Origin: an uncultured Eubacteriales bacterium
GTDB taxonomy: Bacteria; Bacillota; Clostridia; Oscillospirales; Oscillospiraceae
NCBI GenBank assembly: GCA_900551995.1
Contig: URXW01000006.1
Coordinates: forward strand, 1 to 62,264
Length of the DNA stretch: 62,264 nucleotides
Direction of reading: 5' to 3'
Below are positions 40,462-48,626 of this stretch, in pieces. Below the pieces are notes generated by a model. The model was not told where the DNA came from and searched no databases. It worked only from the letters and a program-made list of their open reading frames with translations. The position numbers and the translations under genes are program-made. Position 1 is the first letter of the stretch, and the number at the start of each line of letters is the position of its first letter.

Positions 40462-41046
40462 TTATTTCTCCGGGCTTTCCCCCAGCCGCGCCAACGCCTC
40501 CGCCGTGTCCACGTCGTACAGCTCCGCGGCAGGGGCCTCCACCAGCAGCAGACACTCCGGGTGGGCGCGGATGACGGCGTTGCCGCCGTTGTCGCCTGTG
40601 AGAGCCATCAGTTCCGGGAAAAACCGCCGGGGGAACACGCAGGGATTGCCCCGCACCCCGTCGTGGGACAGCCCCACGATGCACTCCGGCCGCGCCCGGA
40701 ACGCCGCCACCACGCGGCGGACGGTGTCCCTCTCCAGCAGCGGCTGGTCGGCCACCTGATACAGTATGGCGTCGCAGTCCGCCATCGCCTCCGTGCCGAG
40801 ACGGACGGTGCGGCTCAGCCCCTCCTCCGGACGGTCGTTGCATACTGCGTCGAAGCCGAACTCCGATGCCAGCGCGCCGCCGTGCTGCGTCACCACGGTG
40901 ACCCGGTGGAATTCCTCCGCCGGGACGGCCTCCAGTGCCCGGCGCAGCAGCGTTTTGCCGCCCACCTCTGCCGACAGCTTGTCCCGCCCGAAGCGGCGGG
41001 AGCTGCCCGCCGCCATGACGAGACAGCCGATATGCAGTTCTGCCAT
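40462..41046 (-). CDS. mocA: Molybdenum cofactor nucleotidyltransferase-like protein (MocA)
   Basis: A 194-residue NTP-transferase family protein. The N-terminal IGCLVMAAGSSRRFGRDKL is the nucleotide-binding loop (L-x-AAG-x-S-x-R-x-G-x-x-K), and VADQPLLERDTV and GNPCVFPRRFF are also typical of MocA/CoxG-cluster proteins. It probably converts molybdopterin to its cytosine dinucleotide form for the hydroxylases on either side. The ATG at 41046 follows GGAGG. Confidence 0.85.
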   Translation of the reverse strand: MAELHIGCLVMAAGSSRRFGRDKLSAEVGGKTLLRRALEAVPAEEFHRVTVVTQHGGALASEFGFDAVCNDRPEEGLSRTVRLGTEAMADCDAILYQVADQPLLERDTVRRVVAAFRARPECIVGLSHDGVRGNPCVFPRRFFPELMALTGDNGGNAVIRAHPECLLLVEAPAAELYDVDTAEALARLGESPEK

Positions 41047-41070
41047 GGCGCACCCCTCCTTTACCGTTTC

Positions 41071-41100
41071 AGTGTACCAGCTTTCCCCCTGCGCCGTCAA
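41071..41100 (-). promoter_or_regulatory. Promoter of mocA
   Basis: Minus strand: -35 TTGACG (41095-41100), 18 bp, -10 TACACT (41071-41076). Confidence 0.55.
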
Positions 41101-41144
41101 GGGCTTCCCGCGCCGTTATCCGCAAAATAAAATCACGCCCGCGC

Positions 41145-41173
41145 TGTACTTTCCCTATAGTCTGTGCTATAAT
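41145..41173 (+). promoter_or_regulatory. Promoter of the three-subunit hydroxylase operon
   Basis: -10 TATAAT (41168-41173) with a weak -35 TGTACT (41145-41150) at 17 bp. A leader of about 65 nt follows. Confidence 0.5.
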
Positions 41174-41245
41174 TTTCAATGAATACACAGCGATAGCGGC
41201 AAGGATCGACAACACACCAAGTTTAGCAACAGGAGGCTGCCTACT

Positions 41246-43564
41246 ATGAGCAAGGTGGGAAAGAGCGAGATCCGCGTGGACGCCTTTGACAAGGCGACCG
41301 GGCGGACGAAATACTATGAAGATCGGATGCCCGCGGGCGCGCTGTACGCCCGCATCAAGCACTCCACCATCGCCCACGGCTACGTCAAGTCCATTGACAC
41401 ATCCGCGGCGGAGGCCATCGACGGCGTGGTGAAGGTGCTGACGTGCTTCGACGTTCCGGAGCACTGCTTCCCCACGGCGGGACACCCCTGGTCCATGGAC
41501 CCCGGTCATCAGGACGTGGCGGATCGCAACCTGCTGAACCGCCACGTGCGGTACTACGGCGACGATGTCGCCGTGGTTATTGCGGAGGACGAGGTCTCCG
41601 CCATGCAGGGCGTCCGGGCTCTGCGGGTGGAGTACGAGGAGCTGCCCTTTGTGCTGGACGTGCAGAAGGCGATGGAGCCCTCCGCGCCCCAGCTCCACGA
41701 GGCGTTCCCCGGCAACATCCTCAAGCATACCGACATCCGCAAGGGCGACTACCAGGCCGCCATTCAGGAGCCGGGACTCATCAAGGTGGAGGGCTGGTAC
41801 GACACCCCCACCGTGCAGCACAGCCACATCGAAAACCACGGCTGCTTCGCCTACGAGGAGAACGGGCGCATCGTGGTGGTAACGTCCACCCAGATCCCCC
41901 ACATCATCCGCCGTATCGTGGGGCAGGCGTTGGGTCGCCCGTGGGCGGACGTGCAGATCATCAAGCCCTACATCGGCGGCGGCTTCGGCAACAAGCAGGA
42001 CGCCCTGTACGAGCCGCTGTGCGCGTGGTGCACCACGCAGGTGGGCGGCCGCTGCGTCCGCGTGGACTGCTCCCGTGAGGAGACGTTCGTCTCCAACCGC
42101 GTCCGCCACGCCATCCGCTTCCACATCATCACGTGGCTCCGCAAGGACGGCTCCATCGCCGCCCGTAAGGTGGAGTGCTTCTCCAATCAGGGCGGCTACG
42201 CCTCCCACGGCCACTCCATCGTGGCGAAGGCGATGGGCTCCTTCCCCCAGATCTACCCCTGCGACAACTTCGAGGGCGACGCGTGGACGGTCTACACCAA
42301 CCGCCCCGTGGCGGGAGCCATGCGCGGCTACGGTATGCCTCAGGCGTCCTTCGCCGACGACGCCAACATCGACGAGTGCGCCAAGGCGGTGGGCATGGAC
42401 CCGCTGGAATACCGCATGAAGTACATCATGCCCAAGGGCTTCCACGACGGCTTCAGCGGCAACACCAACTACTACGACTCCTTCCGCGACTGTCTGGAAA
42501 AGGGCAAGGCGTACATTGAATACGACAGGAAGAAGGCGGAATACGCCAAGGACACCGGCAACATCCGCCGCGGCATCGGCGTGGCGGCGTTCTGGTACAA
42601 CACCGCCGTCTACCCCATCTCGCTGGAAACGTCCTCCAACCGTATGCTGCTGAATCTGGACGGCACCGTCACCATGCAGTGCGGCGAAACGGAGATCGGA
42701 CAGGGCGCGGACACCGCCTACGCCCAGATGACCGCCGAGGCGGTGGGGCTGAGGAGCTATAAGGATGTCCGCGTTGTCTCCTGTCAGGACACGGACGTTA
42801 CCCCCACCGGGCTGGGAGCCTACGCCAGCCGCCAGACGTACACGGCGGGCTTCTCCATCCGCCAGACGGCGACGCTCCTGCGGCAGAAGATTTTGGCATA
42901 CGCCACGAAGCTGACCCGGCAGGCGGTGGACAACATGGACATCGTGGAGGGCAATATCGTCCGCAAGCAGGACGGCGCGGTGCTCCTCTCCCTCAGCGAG
43001 CTGGCGATGACCGCCCAGTACAACGCCGCCGACAGCGAGCACATCACCGCCGAATCCACCTACACCATCCGCAACAACGCCTACTCCTTCGGCTGCACCT
43101 TTGCCGACGTGGAGGTGGATATTGCTCTCTGCAAGGTGAAGGTGAACAACATCATCAACGTCCACGACTGCGGCAGCCTCATCAACCCCGCTCTGGCGGC
43201 GGCGCAGGTACACGGCGGTATGTCCATGGCGATCGGCTTCGGGCTCAGCGAGCAGCTGCTGTTCGATGAAAAGACCGGCAAGCCTCTGAACAACAACCTG
43301 CTGGACTACAAGCTGTCCACCTTTATGGATCACCCCCATCTGGAGGCGCAGTTCGTGGAGAACGCCGAGCCCACCTCCCCCTTCGGCACCAAGGCTCTGG
43401 GCGAGCCGCCGGCGTGCTCCGGCGCACCCGCCATCCGCAACGCCATCTACAACGCCACCGGCGTGGCGGTGGACACCATCCCCATCACGCCCCACGTGCT
43501 GTTTGCGGAGTTCACCAAGGCGGGCTTGATCCACGACAGCTGGAACGAAAAGGAGGGCAAGTAA
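41246..43564 (+). CDS. Xanthine dehydrogenase-type hydroxylase, molybdopterin-binding subunit
   Basis: A 772-residue large subunit with the aldehyde oxidase/xanthine dehydrogenase a/b hammerhead (about 10-120) and Mo-binding domains: GGGFGNKQD, PVAGAMRGYGMPQ, CGETEIGQGADT, and the catalytic-glutamate segment KALGEPPACSG. It is followed by the FAD subunit (3-nt gap) and the FeS subunit, the usual XdhABC order. Purine specificity is likely but not certain; related enzymes act on nicotinate or other heterocycles. Selenium dependence is suggested by the cluster. Confidence 0.9.
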   Translation: MSKVGKSEIRVDAFDKATGRTKYYEDRMPAGALYARIKHSTIAHGYVKSIDTSAAEAIDGVVKVLTCFDVPEHCFPTAGHPWSMDPGHQDVADRNLLNRHVRYYGDDVAVVIAEDEVSAMQGVRALRVEYEELPFVLDVQKAMEPSAPQLHEAFPGNILKHTDIRKGDYQAAIQEPGLIKVEGWYDTPTVQHSHIENHGCFAYEENGRIVVVTSTQIPHIIRRIVGQALGRPWADVQIIKPYIGGGFGNKQDALYEPLCAWCTTQVGGRCVRVDCSREETFVSNRVRHAIRFHIITWLRKDGSIAARKVECFSNQGGYASHGHSIVAKAMGSFPQIYPCDNFEGDAWTVYTNRPVAGAMRGYGMPQASFADDANIDECAKAVGMDPLEYRMKYIMPKGFHDGFSGNTNYYDSFRDCLEKGKAYIEYDRKKAEYAKDTGNIRRGIGVAAFWYNTAVYPISLETSSNRMLLNLDGTVTMQCGETEIGQGADTAYAQMTAEAVGLRSYKDVRVVSCQDTDVTPTGLGAYASRQTYTAGFSIRQTATLLRQKILAYATKLTRQAVDNMDIVEGNIVRKQDGAVLLSLSELAMTAQYNAADSEHITAESTYTIRNNAYSFGCTFADVEVDIALCKVKVNNIINVHDCGSLINPALAAAQVHGGMSMAIGFGLSEQLLFDEKTGKPLNNNLLDYKLSTFMDHPHLEAQFVENAEPTSPFGTKALGEPPACSGAPAIRNAIYNATGVAVDTIPITPHVLFAEFTKAGLIHDSWNEKEGK

Positions 43565-43567
43565 GCC

Positions 43568-44458
43568 ATGTACGATATGAAAGCCTTATACGAGGCCGCC
43601 AGCGTGGAAAACGCGGTGGCACTGCGGCTGGAGCACCCGGAGGCGCAGATCATCGCCGGCGGCAGCGACGTGCTGGTGCAGATGCGCGAGGGTAAGCGCG
43701 CCGGCGCGGAGCTGATCTCCATCTACGGTCTGGACGAGCTGCGGGGCGTGACACTCGACGACGAGGAGAACATCCGCATCGGCAGCCTGACCAGCTTCTC
43801 CCACATCACCCGCGACCCCATCATCCAGCGGTATATCAACGTGTTGGGCGAGGCGGTGGACATGGTGGGCGGGCCCCAGATCCGCAACATCGGCACCATC
43901 GGCGGCAACACCTGCAACGGCGTGACCTCCGCCGACTCCGCCTCCACTCTCCACGCGTGGGACGCCATTGTGGAGCTGACCGGCAAGAACGGCGTCCGCC
44001 GCCTGCCCATCCACGATTTCTACATCAAGGCGGGCACGGTGGACATCCGCGCCGAGGAGGGCGAAATACAGACCGCCATCCTCATTCCCAAGGCGAGCTA
44101 TGACCGCTGCTTCGGGCACTATATCAAGTACGCCATGCGTAACGCCATGGATATTGCCACGCTGGGCTGTAGCGTCAACGTCCGCCTCAGCGCGGATAAA
44201 AAGACCGTTGACCGCGCCCGTATCGCCTACGGCGTGGCGGGGCCCGTGCCTCTGCGCTGTGCCTGCGCGGAGGCGGCGGCACAGGGCAAGCCTCTCACCG
44301 AGGAGACGGTGGAGACGTTCGCCCACGCCATTCTGGACGACATCAACCCCCGCGACAGCTGGCGCGCCAGCAAGGCGTTCCGTCAGCATATCGCCGTGGA
44401 GATCGCCAAACGCTGCTTCGTGAAATCCATTGAACTGGCAGGAGGTGAGCTGGTATGA
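43568..44458 (+). CDS. Xanthine dehydrogenase-type hydroxylase, FAD-binding subunit
   Basis: A 296-residue PCMH-type flavin subunit. IIAGGSDVLVQMREGK binds the FAD pyrophosphate, and GGPQIRNIGTIGGNTCNGVTSADSAS is the family signature. It carries electrons from the FeS clusters to NAD(P)+ or another acceptor. It overlaps the FeS-subunit gene as ATGA. Confidence 0.92.
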   Translation: MYDMKALYEAASVENAVALRLEHPEAQIIAGGSDVLVQMREGKRAGAELISIYGLDELRGVTLDDEENIRIGSLTSFSHITRDPIIQRYINVLGEAVDMVGGPQIRNIGTIGGNTCNGVTSADSASTLHAWDAIVELTGKNGVRRLPIHDFYIKAGTVDIRAEEGEIQTAILIPKASYDRCFGHYIKYAMRNAMDIATLGCSVNVRLSADKKTVDRARIAYGVAGPVPLRCACAEAAAQGKPLTEETVETFAHAILDDINPRDSWRASKAFRQHIAVEIAKRCFVKSIELAGGELV

Positions 44459-44955
44459 GCAAGCAGTATAAGCTGATCCGCTGTAATATCAACGGCAAGG
44501 ACGTGGAGAAGATGGTGGATGTCCGCGCCAGCCTGACGGATATGCTCCGCAACGACTATCACATGACCTCCGTGAAAAAGGGCTGCGAGGTGGGCGAGTG
44601 CGGTGCCTGCACCGTGCTCATCGACGGCGAGACGTTCAACTCCTGCATCTATCTGGCGGTGTGGGCGGACGGCAAGCACATCCGCACTCTGGAGGGACTT
44701 CTCAGCCCCGACGGCGAGCCCAGCGACATCCAGCAGGCGTTCATGGAGGAGGCGGCGATCCAGTGCGGCTTCTGCACCCCCGGCTTCCTCATGTCCGCGG
44801 TGGAGATCCTCGACAGCGGCAAGCTGTACTCCGACGAGGAGCTGCGTAAGCTCCTCAGCGGTCACCTGTGCCGCTGCACCGGGTACGAGAACATCCTCAA
44901 GGCGGTGAAAAAGACCATGTACCGCCGCCTCGGCATGGAGGTGCCCACCCTCTGA
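44455..44955 (+). CDS. Xanthine dehydrogenase-type hydroxylase, [2Fe-2S] subunit
   Basis: A 166-residue small subunit with a plant-type [2Fe-2S] site (CEVGECGACTVLIDG...C) and a second cluster in the helical domain (CGFCTPGF, CRCTGYENI). It completes the three-subunit enzyme. Its ATG overlaps the FAD-subunit stop codon and is preceded by GGAGGTGAG. Confidence 0.93.
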   Translation: MSKQYKLIRCNINGKDVEKMVDVRASLTDMLRNDYHMTSVKKGCEVGECGACTVLIDGETFNSCIYLAVWADGKHIRTLEGLLSPDGEPSDIQQAFMEEAAIQCGFCTPGFLMSAVEILDSGKLYSDEELRKLLSGHLCRCTGYENILKAVKKTMYRRLGMEVPTL

Positions 44956-44963
44956 GGGGAAAA

Positions 44964-45007
44964 GCGAATAAAAAAAGACCGGCGTGAAGCCGGTCTTTTT
45001 TATTCGC
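44964..45007. terminator. Bidirectional terminator
   Basis: A very long stem (GCGAATAAAAAAAGACCGGC with its complement) that includes the stop codon of the convergent modE-like gene. Confidence 0.9.
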
Positions 45008-45356
45008 CCTTGGCGCAGAAGGGAAACAGCTCCCGGAACAGCTCCCCGCTGTACGCCTCCAGCCTCTCGCAGTAGATGTCGTAGGCATCCATGATCTGCC
45101 GCGCCTCCTCCGTCAGCGACGCGCCGCCGCCGCCCGCCCCGCCGATGGTGGAGTGCAGCAGCTTGCAGCCGAAGCCCTGCTCCGCACTGCGGATAATGCT
45201 CCACGCCTTGGAGTACGCCATGTTCATGGACGCGGCGGCGGAGCGCAGGGAGTGCAGCTCCTCCACCGCCCGCAGCAGCCGCGCCACGCCGGGGCCGAAG
45301 CACTTCTCCTCCGCGAACAGCCGCGCAGTGATACGAACGGTGATGTTGTGGTTCAT
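45000..45356 (-). CDS. ModE-like winged helix-turn-helix regulator
   Basis: A 118-residue protein corresponding to the ModE DNA-binding domain: AVEELHSLRSAAASMNMAYSKAWSIIRSAEQ (helix-turn-helix) followed by the wing IGGAGGGGASLTEEA. It lacks the C-terminal MOP domains that bind molybdate in E. coli ModE, so it may sense indirectly or through another part. It is divergent from yqeB-selD. The ATG follows GGAGGG. Confidence 0.88.
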   Translation of the reverse strand: MNHNITVRITARLFAEEKCFGPGVARLLRAVEELHSLRSAAASMNMAYSKAWSIIRSAEQGFGCKLLHSTIGGAGGGGASLTEEARQIMDAYDIYCERLEAYSGELFRELFPFCAKGE

Positions 45357-45385
45357 GGCTGCGCCCTCCTTCGTTTCTTACCGCC

Positions 45386-45414
45386 ATTGTAGCAAACCAC
45401 GCCTTTGTTGACAA
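45386..45414 (-). promoter_or_regulatory. Promoter of the ModE-like gene
   Basis: Minus strand: -35 TTGTCA (45409-45414), 17 bp, -10 TACAAT (45386-45391). The -35 overlaps that of the divergent promoter. Confidence 0.6.
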
Positions 45415-45436
45415 GGCTTTTTCGTTGTGCTATTGT
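45408..45436 (+). promoter_or_regulatory. Promoter of yqeB-selD
   Basis: -35 TTGACA (45408-45413), 17 bp, -10 TATTGT (45431-45436). Confidence 0.6.
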
Positions 45437-45449
45437 GGGAACAACGAAA
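45420..45449. promoter_or_regulatory. Candidate ModE-like operator
   Basis: A perfect 9-bp inverted repeat, TTTCGTTGT (45420-45428) and ACAACGAAA (45441-45449), brackets the -10 box of the yqeB-selD promoter. The CGTT/AACG half-sites resemble E. coli ModE boxes with a wider centre. Binding here would block RNA polymerase. Confidence 0.5.
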
Positions 45450-45462
45450 TTGAGGTGAGACT

Positions 45463-46254
45463 ATGCTGATTCTCATTCGCGGGGCGGGCGACATCGCCAC
45501 CGGTATCGCCCTGCGCCTGCACCGCGCCGGTATGCAGGTGGTAATGACCGACCTGCCCCATCCCACGGCGATCCGCCGCACCGTCTGCTTTTCCCCCGCC
45601 ATCGCCCTCGGCGCGGCGGAGGTGGAGGGCGTCCGCGCCGTCTGCGCGAGGGACGTTCTCCATGCGCGGGTCCTGCTGGCGGCGGGCGCGGTGCCGGTGC
45701 TGGCAGACCCGGACTGCCTCTGCCGCCGGGAGCTGCGCCCCGACGCGCTGGTGGACGCCATTCTGGCGAAGCGCAATCTGGGCACCGCCCTGACCGACGC
45801 GCCGGTGGTCATCGGCGTGGGACCCGGCTTCACCGCCGGGACGGACTGCCACGCGGTGGTGGAGACCATGCGCGGCCACACGCTGGGGCGCGTGATCTAC
45901 GAGGGCTCCGCCCTGCCCAACACCAATATCCCCGGACTCATCGGCGGCTACGCTGGCGAGCGCGTCCTCCGCGCACCGGCGGACGGCGTCTTTCACCGCC
46001 TGCTGGACATCGGCGCGGAGGTGCAGCCGGGCGACGTGGCGGGGGAGGTGGACGGCAAGACCATGGCGTGTACCATCGGCGGCGTGCTCCGCGGCATCCT
46101 GCCCGACGGAACGCCGGTGCACAAGGGCATGAAATCCGGTGACGTGGACCCCCGCTGCCGCCCGGAGTATTGCACCACCGCCTCGGACAAGGCTCTGGCG
46201 GTGGGCGGCGGCGTGCTGGAGGCGATCCTCTGTCTCACGGGCGTACTGCAATAA
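45463..46254 (+). CDS. yqeB: Selenium-dependent molybdenum hydroxylase maturation protein, YqeB/EF2563 family
   Basis: A 263-residue protein of the EF2563/YqeB family, found only in genomes with Se-dependent molybdenum hydroxylases. It starts with LILIRGAGDIATGIALRLHRAG, a Rossmann-like motif, and contains APVVIGVGPGFTAGTDCHAVVETMRGH and GEVDGKTMACTIGGVLRGIL. Its biochemical step is unknown but is thought to concern selenium or Mo cofactor maturation. It lies 12 nt before selD in one operon. Confidence 0.9.
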   Translation: MLILIRGAGDIATGIALRLHRAGMQVVMTDLPHPTAIRRTVCFSPAIALGAAEVEGVRAVCARDVLHARVLLAAGAVPVLADPDCLCRRELRPDALVDAILAKRNLGTALTDAPVVIGVGPGFTAGTDCHAVVETMRGHTLGRVIYEGSALPNTNIPGLIGGYAGERVLRAPADGVFHRLLDIGAEVQPGDVAGEVDGKTMACTIGGVLRGILPDGTPVHKGMKSGDVDPRCRPEYCTTASDKALAVGGGVLEAILCLTGVLQ

Positions 46255-46266
46255 CAGGAGGGTATC

Positions 46267-47307
46267 ATGGACGAGCAGAACATCAAGCTGACAAAGCTGA
46301 CAAAATGCGCCGGCTGCGGCGCGAAGGTGGGCGCGGGCGTGCTGTCCCAGCTGCTGGAGGGCATCCGCGTGCACCGCGACCCCAATTTGCTGGTGGGCTT
46401 CGACAAGAGCGACGACGCCTCGGTCTATAAGCTCAGCGACGAGCTGGCACTGGTGCAGACGGTGGACTTCTTCCCGCCCATCGCCGACGACCCCTACCTC
46501 TTCGGTCAGATCGCCGCCACCAACGCCCTCAGCGACGTGTACGCCATGGGCGGCGAGCCGAAGCTGTGCCTCAACATCATGGCGGTGCCGGAGACCATGC
46601 CCCGTGAGGCGGTGCACGACATCCTGCGGGGCGGCTACGACAAGGTCTACGAGGCGGGTGCGCTGATCACCGGCGGCCACAGTATTCTGGACGACGAGCC
46701 CAAGTACGGCCTTGCCGTCACGGGCTTTGTCCACCCGGAGAAAATGCTCACCAACGCCGCCGCCCGCCCCGGCGATGTGCTGGTGCTGACGAAGCCCCTC
46801 GGCATCGGCGTTCTCACCAGCGCGGGGAAGGCGGGGCTTCTGACGGAGGAGACGGTGGCGCACATGAACCGCCTGATGACCACCCTGAACAAGTCCGCCC
46901 GCGACGTGATGGTGCGCCACCGCGTCCATGCCTGCACGGACGTGACGGGCTTCGGATTGCTGGGACACGGCTTCGAGATGGCGCAGGGCAGCGATGTGGA
47001 GCTGCACATCTCCGTGGGAAGCGTGGATCTTCTCCCGGAGGCACTGGAGTTCGCCCGCATGGGCGTTCTCCCGGCGGGTATGTACCGCAACCGCACCTTC
47101 GCCGAGCCTGCGGTGGACGCAGGCACCGTGGAGACGGCGGTGCAGGATATCCTCTTCGATCCCCAGACCTCCGGCGGGCTGCTGATGGCGGTGGCGCCGG
47201 AGGACGCGGACGCGCTGCTTGCGGAGCTTGCGCCGGTGGTGCCCAGTGCCCAGCGCATCGGCACCGTGTCGCCCTACGGCGGCGGCAAGCGCATCTTCCT
47301 CCACTGA
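46267..47307 (+). CDS. selD: Selenide, water dikinase (selenophosphate synthetase)
   Basis: SelD makes selenophosphate from selenide and ATP. The 346-residue protein has the active-site Cys17 and Lys20 in KCAGCGAK, FFPPIADDPYLFGQIAATNALSDVYAMGG, and DPQTSGGLL near the C-terminus. Cysteine, not selenocysteine, occupies the active site. No selA, selB or tRNA-Sec gene is in the window. With yqeB and the hydroxylases this matches the 'orphan SelD' context, though other sel genes could lie elsewhere in the genome. Confidence 0.95.
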   Translation: MDEQNIKLTKLTKCAGCGAKVGAGVLSQLLEGIRVHRDPNLLVGFDKSDDASVYKLSDELALVQTVDFFPPIADDPYLFGQIAATNALSDVYAMGGEPKLCLNIMAVPETMPREAVHDILRGGYDKVYEAGALITGGHSILDDEPKYGLAVTGFVHPEKMLTNAAARPGDVLVLTKPLGIGVLTSAGKAGLLTEETVAHMNRLMTTLNKSARDVMVRHRVHACTDVTGFGLLGHGFEMAQGSDVELHISVGSVDLLPEALEFARMGVLPAGMYRNRTFAEPAVDAGTVETAVQDILFDPQTSGGLLMAVAPEDADALLAELAPVVPSAQRIGTVSPYGGGKRIFLH

Positions 47308-47344
47308 AAAAAAGAGCCCGGACGGCACCACCGTCCGGGTTTTC
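47308..47344. terminator. Bidirectional terminator
   Basis: AAGAGCCCGGACGGC / CCGTCCGGGTTTTCC stem between convergent selD and the aminotransferase gene. Confidence 0.85.
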
Positions 47345-47345
47345 C

Positions 47346-48488
47346 TTATGCCAATTCGCGTATGGCCGCCACCGCCGCGTCCACATCCGCCTCCGTGTTC
47401 GCCCACCCCAGGGAGAACCGCACGGTGCCCTGGGGGAACGTCCCCAGCGTCCGGTGCGCCGACGGCGCACAGTGCAGCCCGCAGCGCGTGAGGATACCGT
47501 ACCGGCTCTCCAGCGCGAAGGCGGCCTCGGCGTTGTCCCGCCGCAGGAGATCCACGGAGATCACCCCCACCCGGCGCGCCATGTCCCGCGTGCCGCACAG
47601 ATGCACGTGGGGTATCTCCTCCAGCCCCCCAATGAACCGCTGGCACAGGCGCATTTCGTGCTGCCGCAGGCTGTCCACGCCCCGCTCCGCCACGAAGCGC
47701 ACCGCCGCCTCCCAGCCGTAGCATCCGGGCAGGTTGGCGGTGCCGGACTCGAACTTGTCCGGCAGATAGTCGGGCAGATACTCGCTGTCGGAGGCACTGC
47801 CCGTCCCTCCGGCGATGAGCGGCGTCATGCGCCGCGCCAGCTCGTCCGTCACCAGCAGCGCGCCGATACCGCCTGGACCCAGCAGTCCCTTGTGTCCGGG
47901 CACCGCCAGCGCGCTCAGGTGCATAGCTTGGAAATCCACGGGAAAGTGCCCCGCCGTCTGTGCGCCGTCCAACGCGAAGGGCACGCCCCGCGCCGCGCAG
48001 ATCCGCCCGATGGTCTCCGCGTCCTGCACCGTGCCGCTGACGTTGGAGCCGTGGGCGATGAGCACCAGCCTCGTGTTCTCGCGGAACAGCCCCTCCAGCG
48101 CGTCCAATTCCGCAAAGCCCTCTCTGTCGCAGGGGATACGGCTGACCTCCACTCCCGGCAGACGCAGCAGCGGCCGCATAACGGCGTTGTGCTCCATGCT
48201 GCTGACGATGCAGTGATCCCCCGGCCGCAGCAGCCCCGCCACCAGCATATTCAGCGACGCGGTGGCACCGGGCGTAAGGATCACGTGGCTGGGGCTCTCC
48301 GGAAAACGGAACAGTTCCGATAGACGCTGCCGCAGCGACAGCGTCACCAGCCCCGCCTCCTGCGCGGCGGTATAGACCGAACGGTTCACGTTTGCGCCCA
48401 CGCAGTCCAGATAGTATTTCATGCGGTCGCTGACGCCCTCCGGCTTGGGGAAGGACGTGGCGGCGTTGTCCAGATAAATGGCGTCCAT
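47346..48488 (-). CDS. Cysteine desulfurase-like class V aminotransferase (EF2568 type)
   Basis: A 380-residue PLP enzyme related to NifS/CsdB. It begins IYLDNAATSFPKP; VPGHKGLLGPGG holds the PLP lysine, HGSNVSGTVQD and FALDGAQTAGHFPVD bind PLP, and a candidate persulfide cysteine lies in RCGLHCAPSAH. Family members of the EF2568 type occur in Se-dependent molybdenum hydroxylase clusters and may deliver sulfur or selenium to SelD or the Mo cofactor. Confidence 0.88.
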   Translation of the reverse strand: MDAIYLDNAATSFPKPEGVSDRMKYYLDCVGANVNRSVYTAAQEAGLVTLSLRQRLSELFRFPESPSHVILTPGATASLNMLVAGLLRPGDHCIVSSMEHNAVMRPLLRLPGVEVSRIPCDREGFAELDALEGLFRENTRLVLIAHGSNVSGTVQDAETIGRICAARGVPFALDGAQTAGHFPVDFQAMHLSALAVPGHKGLLGPGGIGALLVTDELARRMTPLIAGGTGSASDSEYLPDYLPDKFESGTANLPGCYGWEAAVRFVAERGVDSLRQHEMRLCQRFIGGLEEIPHVHLCGTRDMARRVGVISVDLLRRDNAEAAFALESRYGILTRCGLHCAPSAHRTLGTFPQGTVRFSLGWANTEADVDAAVAAIRELA

Positions 48489-48515
48489 GGCGGCACCTCC
48501 TGCTTTTTCCCCACT

Positions 48516-48544
48516 ATGATACCACAGAAAACACGTCTTGTCAC
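48516..48544 (-). promoter_or_regulatory. Promoter of the desulfurase-like gene
   Basis: Minus strand: -35 GTGACA (48539-48544), 17 bp, -10 TATCAT (48516-48521). Confidence 0.55.
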
Positions 48545-48548
48545 CGCC

Positions 48549-48577
48549 TTGACTTTTCCTCCATGCTGTCGTATAAT
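48549..48577 (+). promoter_or_regulatory. Promoter of the yedE-like operon
   Basis: -35 TTGACT (48549-48554), 17 bp, -10 TATAAT (48572-48577). Confidence 0.65.
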
Positions 48578-48626
48578 TTATACCGCTATTCTTGCAGAAA
48601 AATAACGAGAAGGAGAATCACCCCCT

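Noticed and set aside
46267..46330. Selenocysteine at the SelD active site (in-frame TGA)
   Set aside because: The codon at residue 17 is TGC (Cys) and the frame is open throughout; no recoding is needed.
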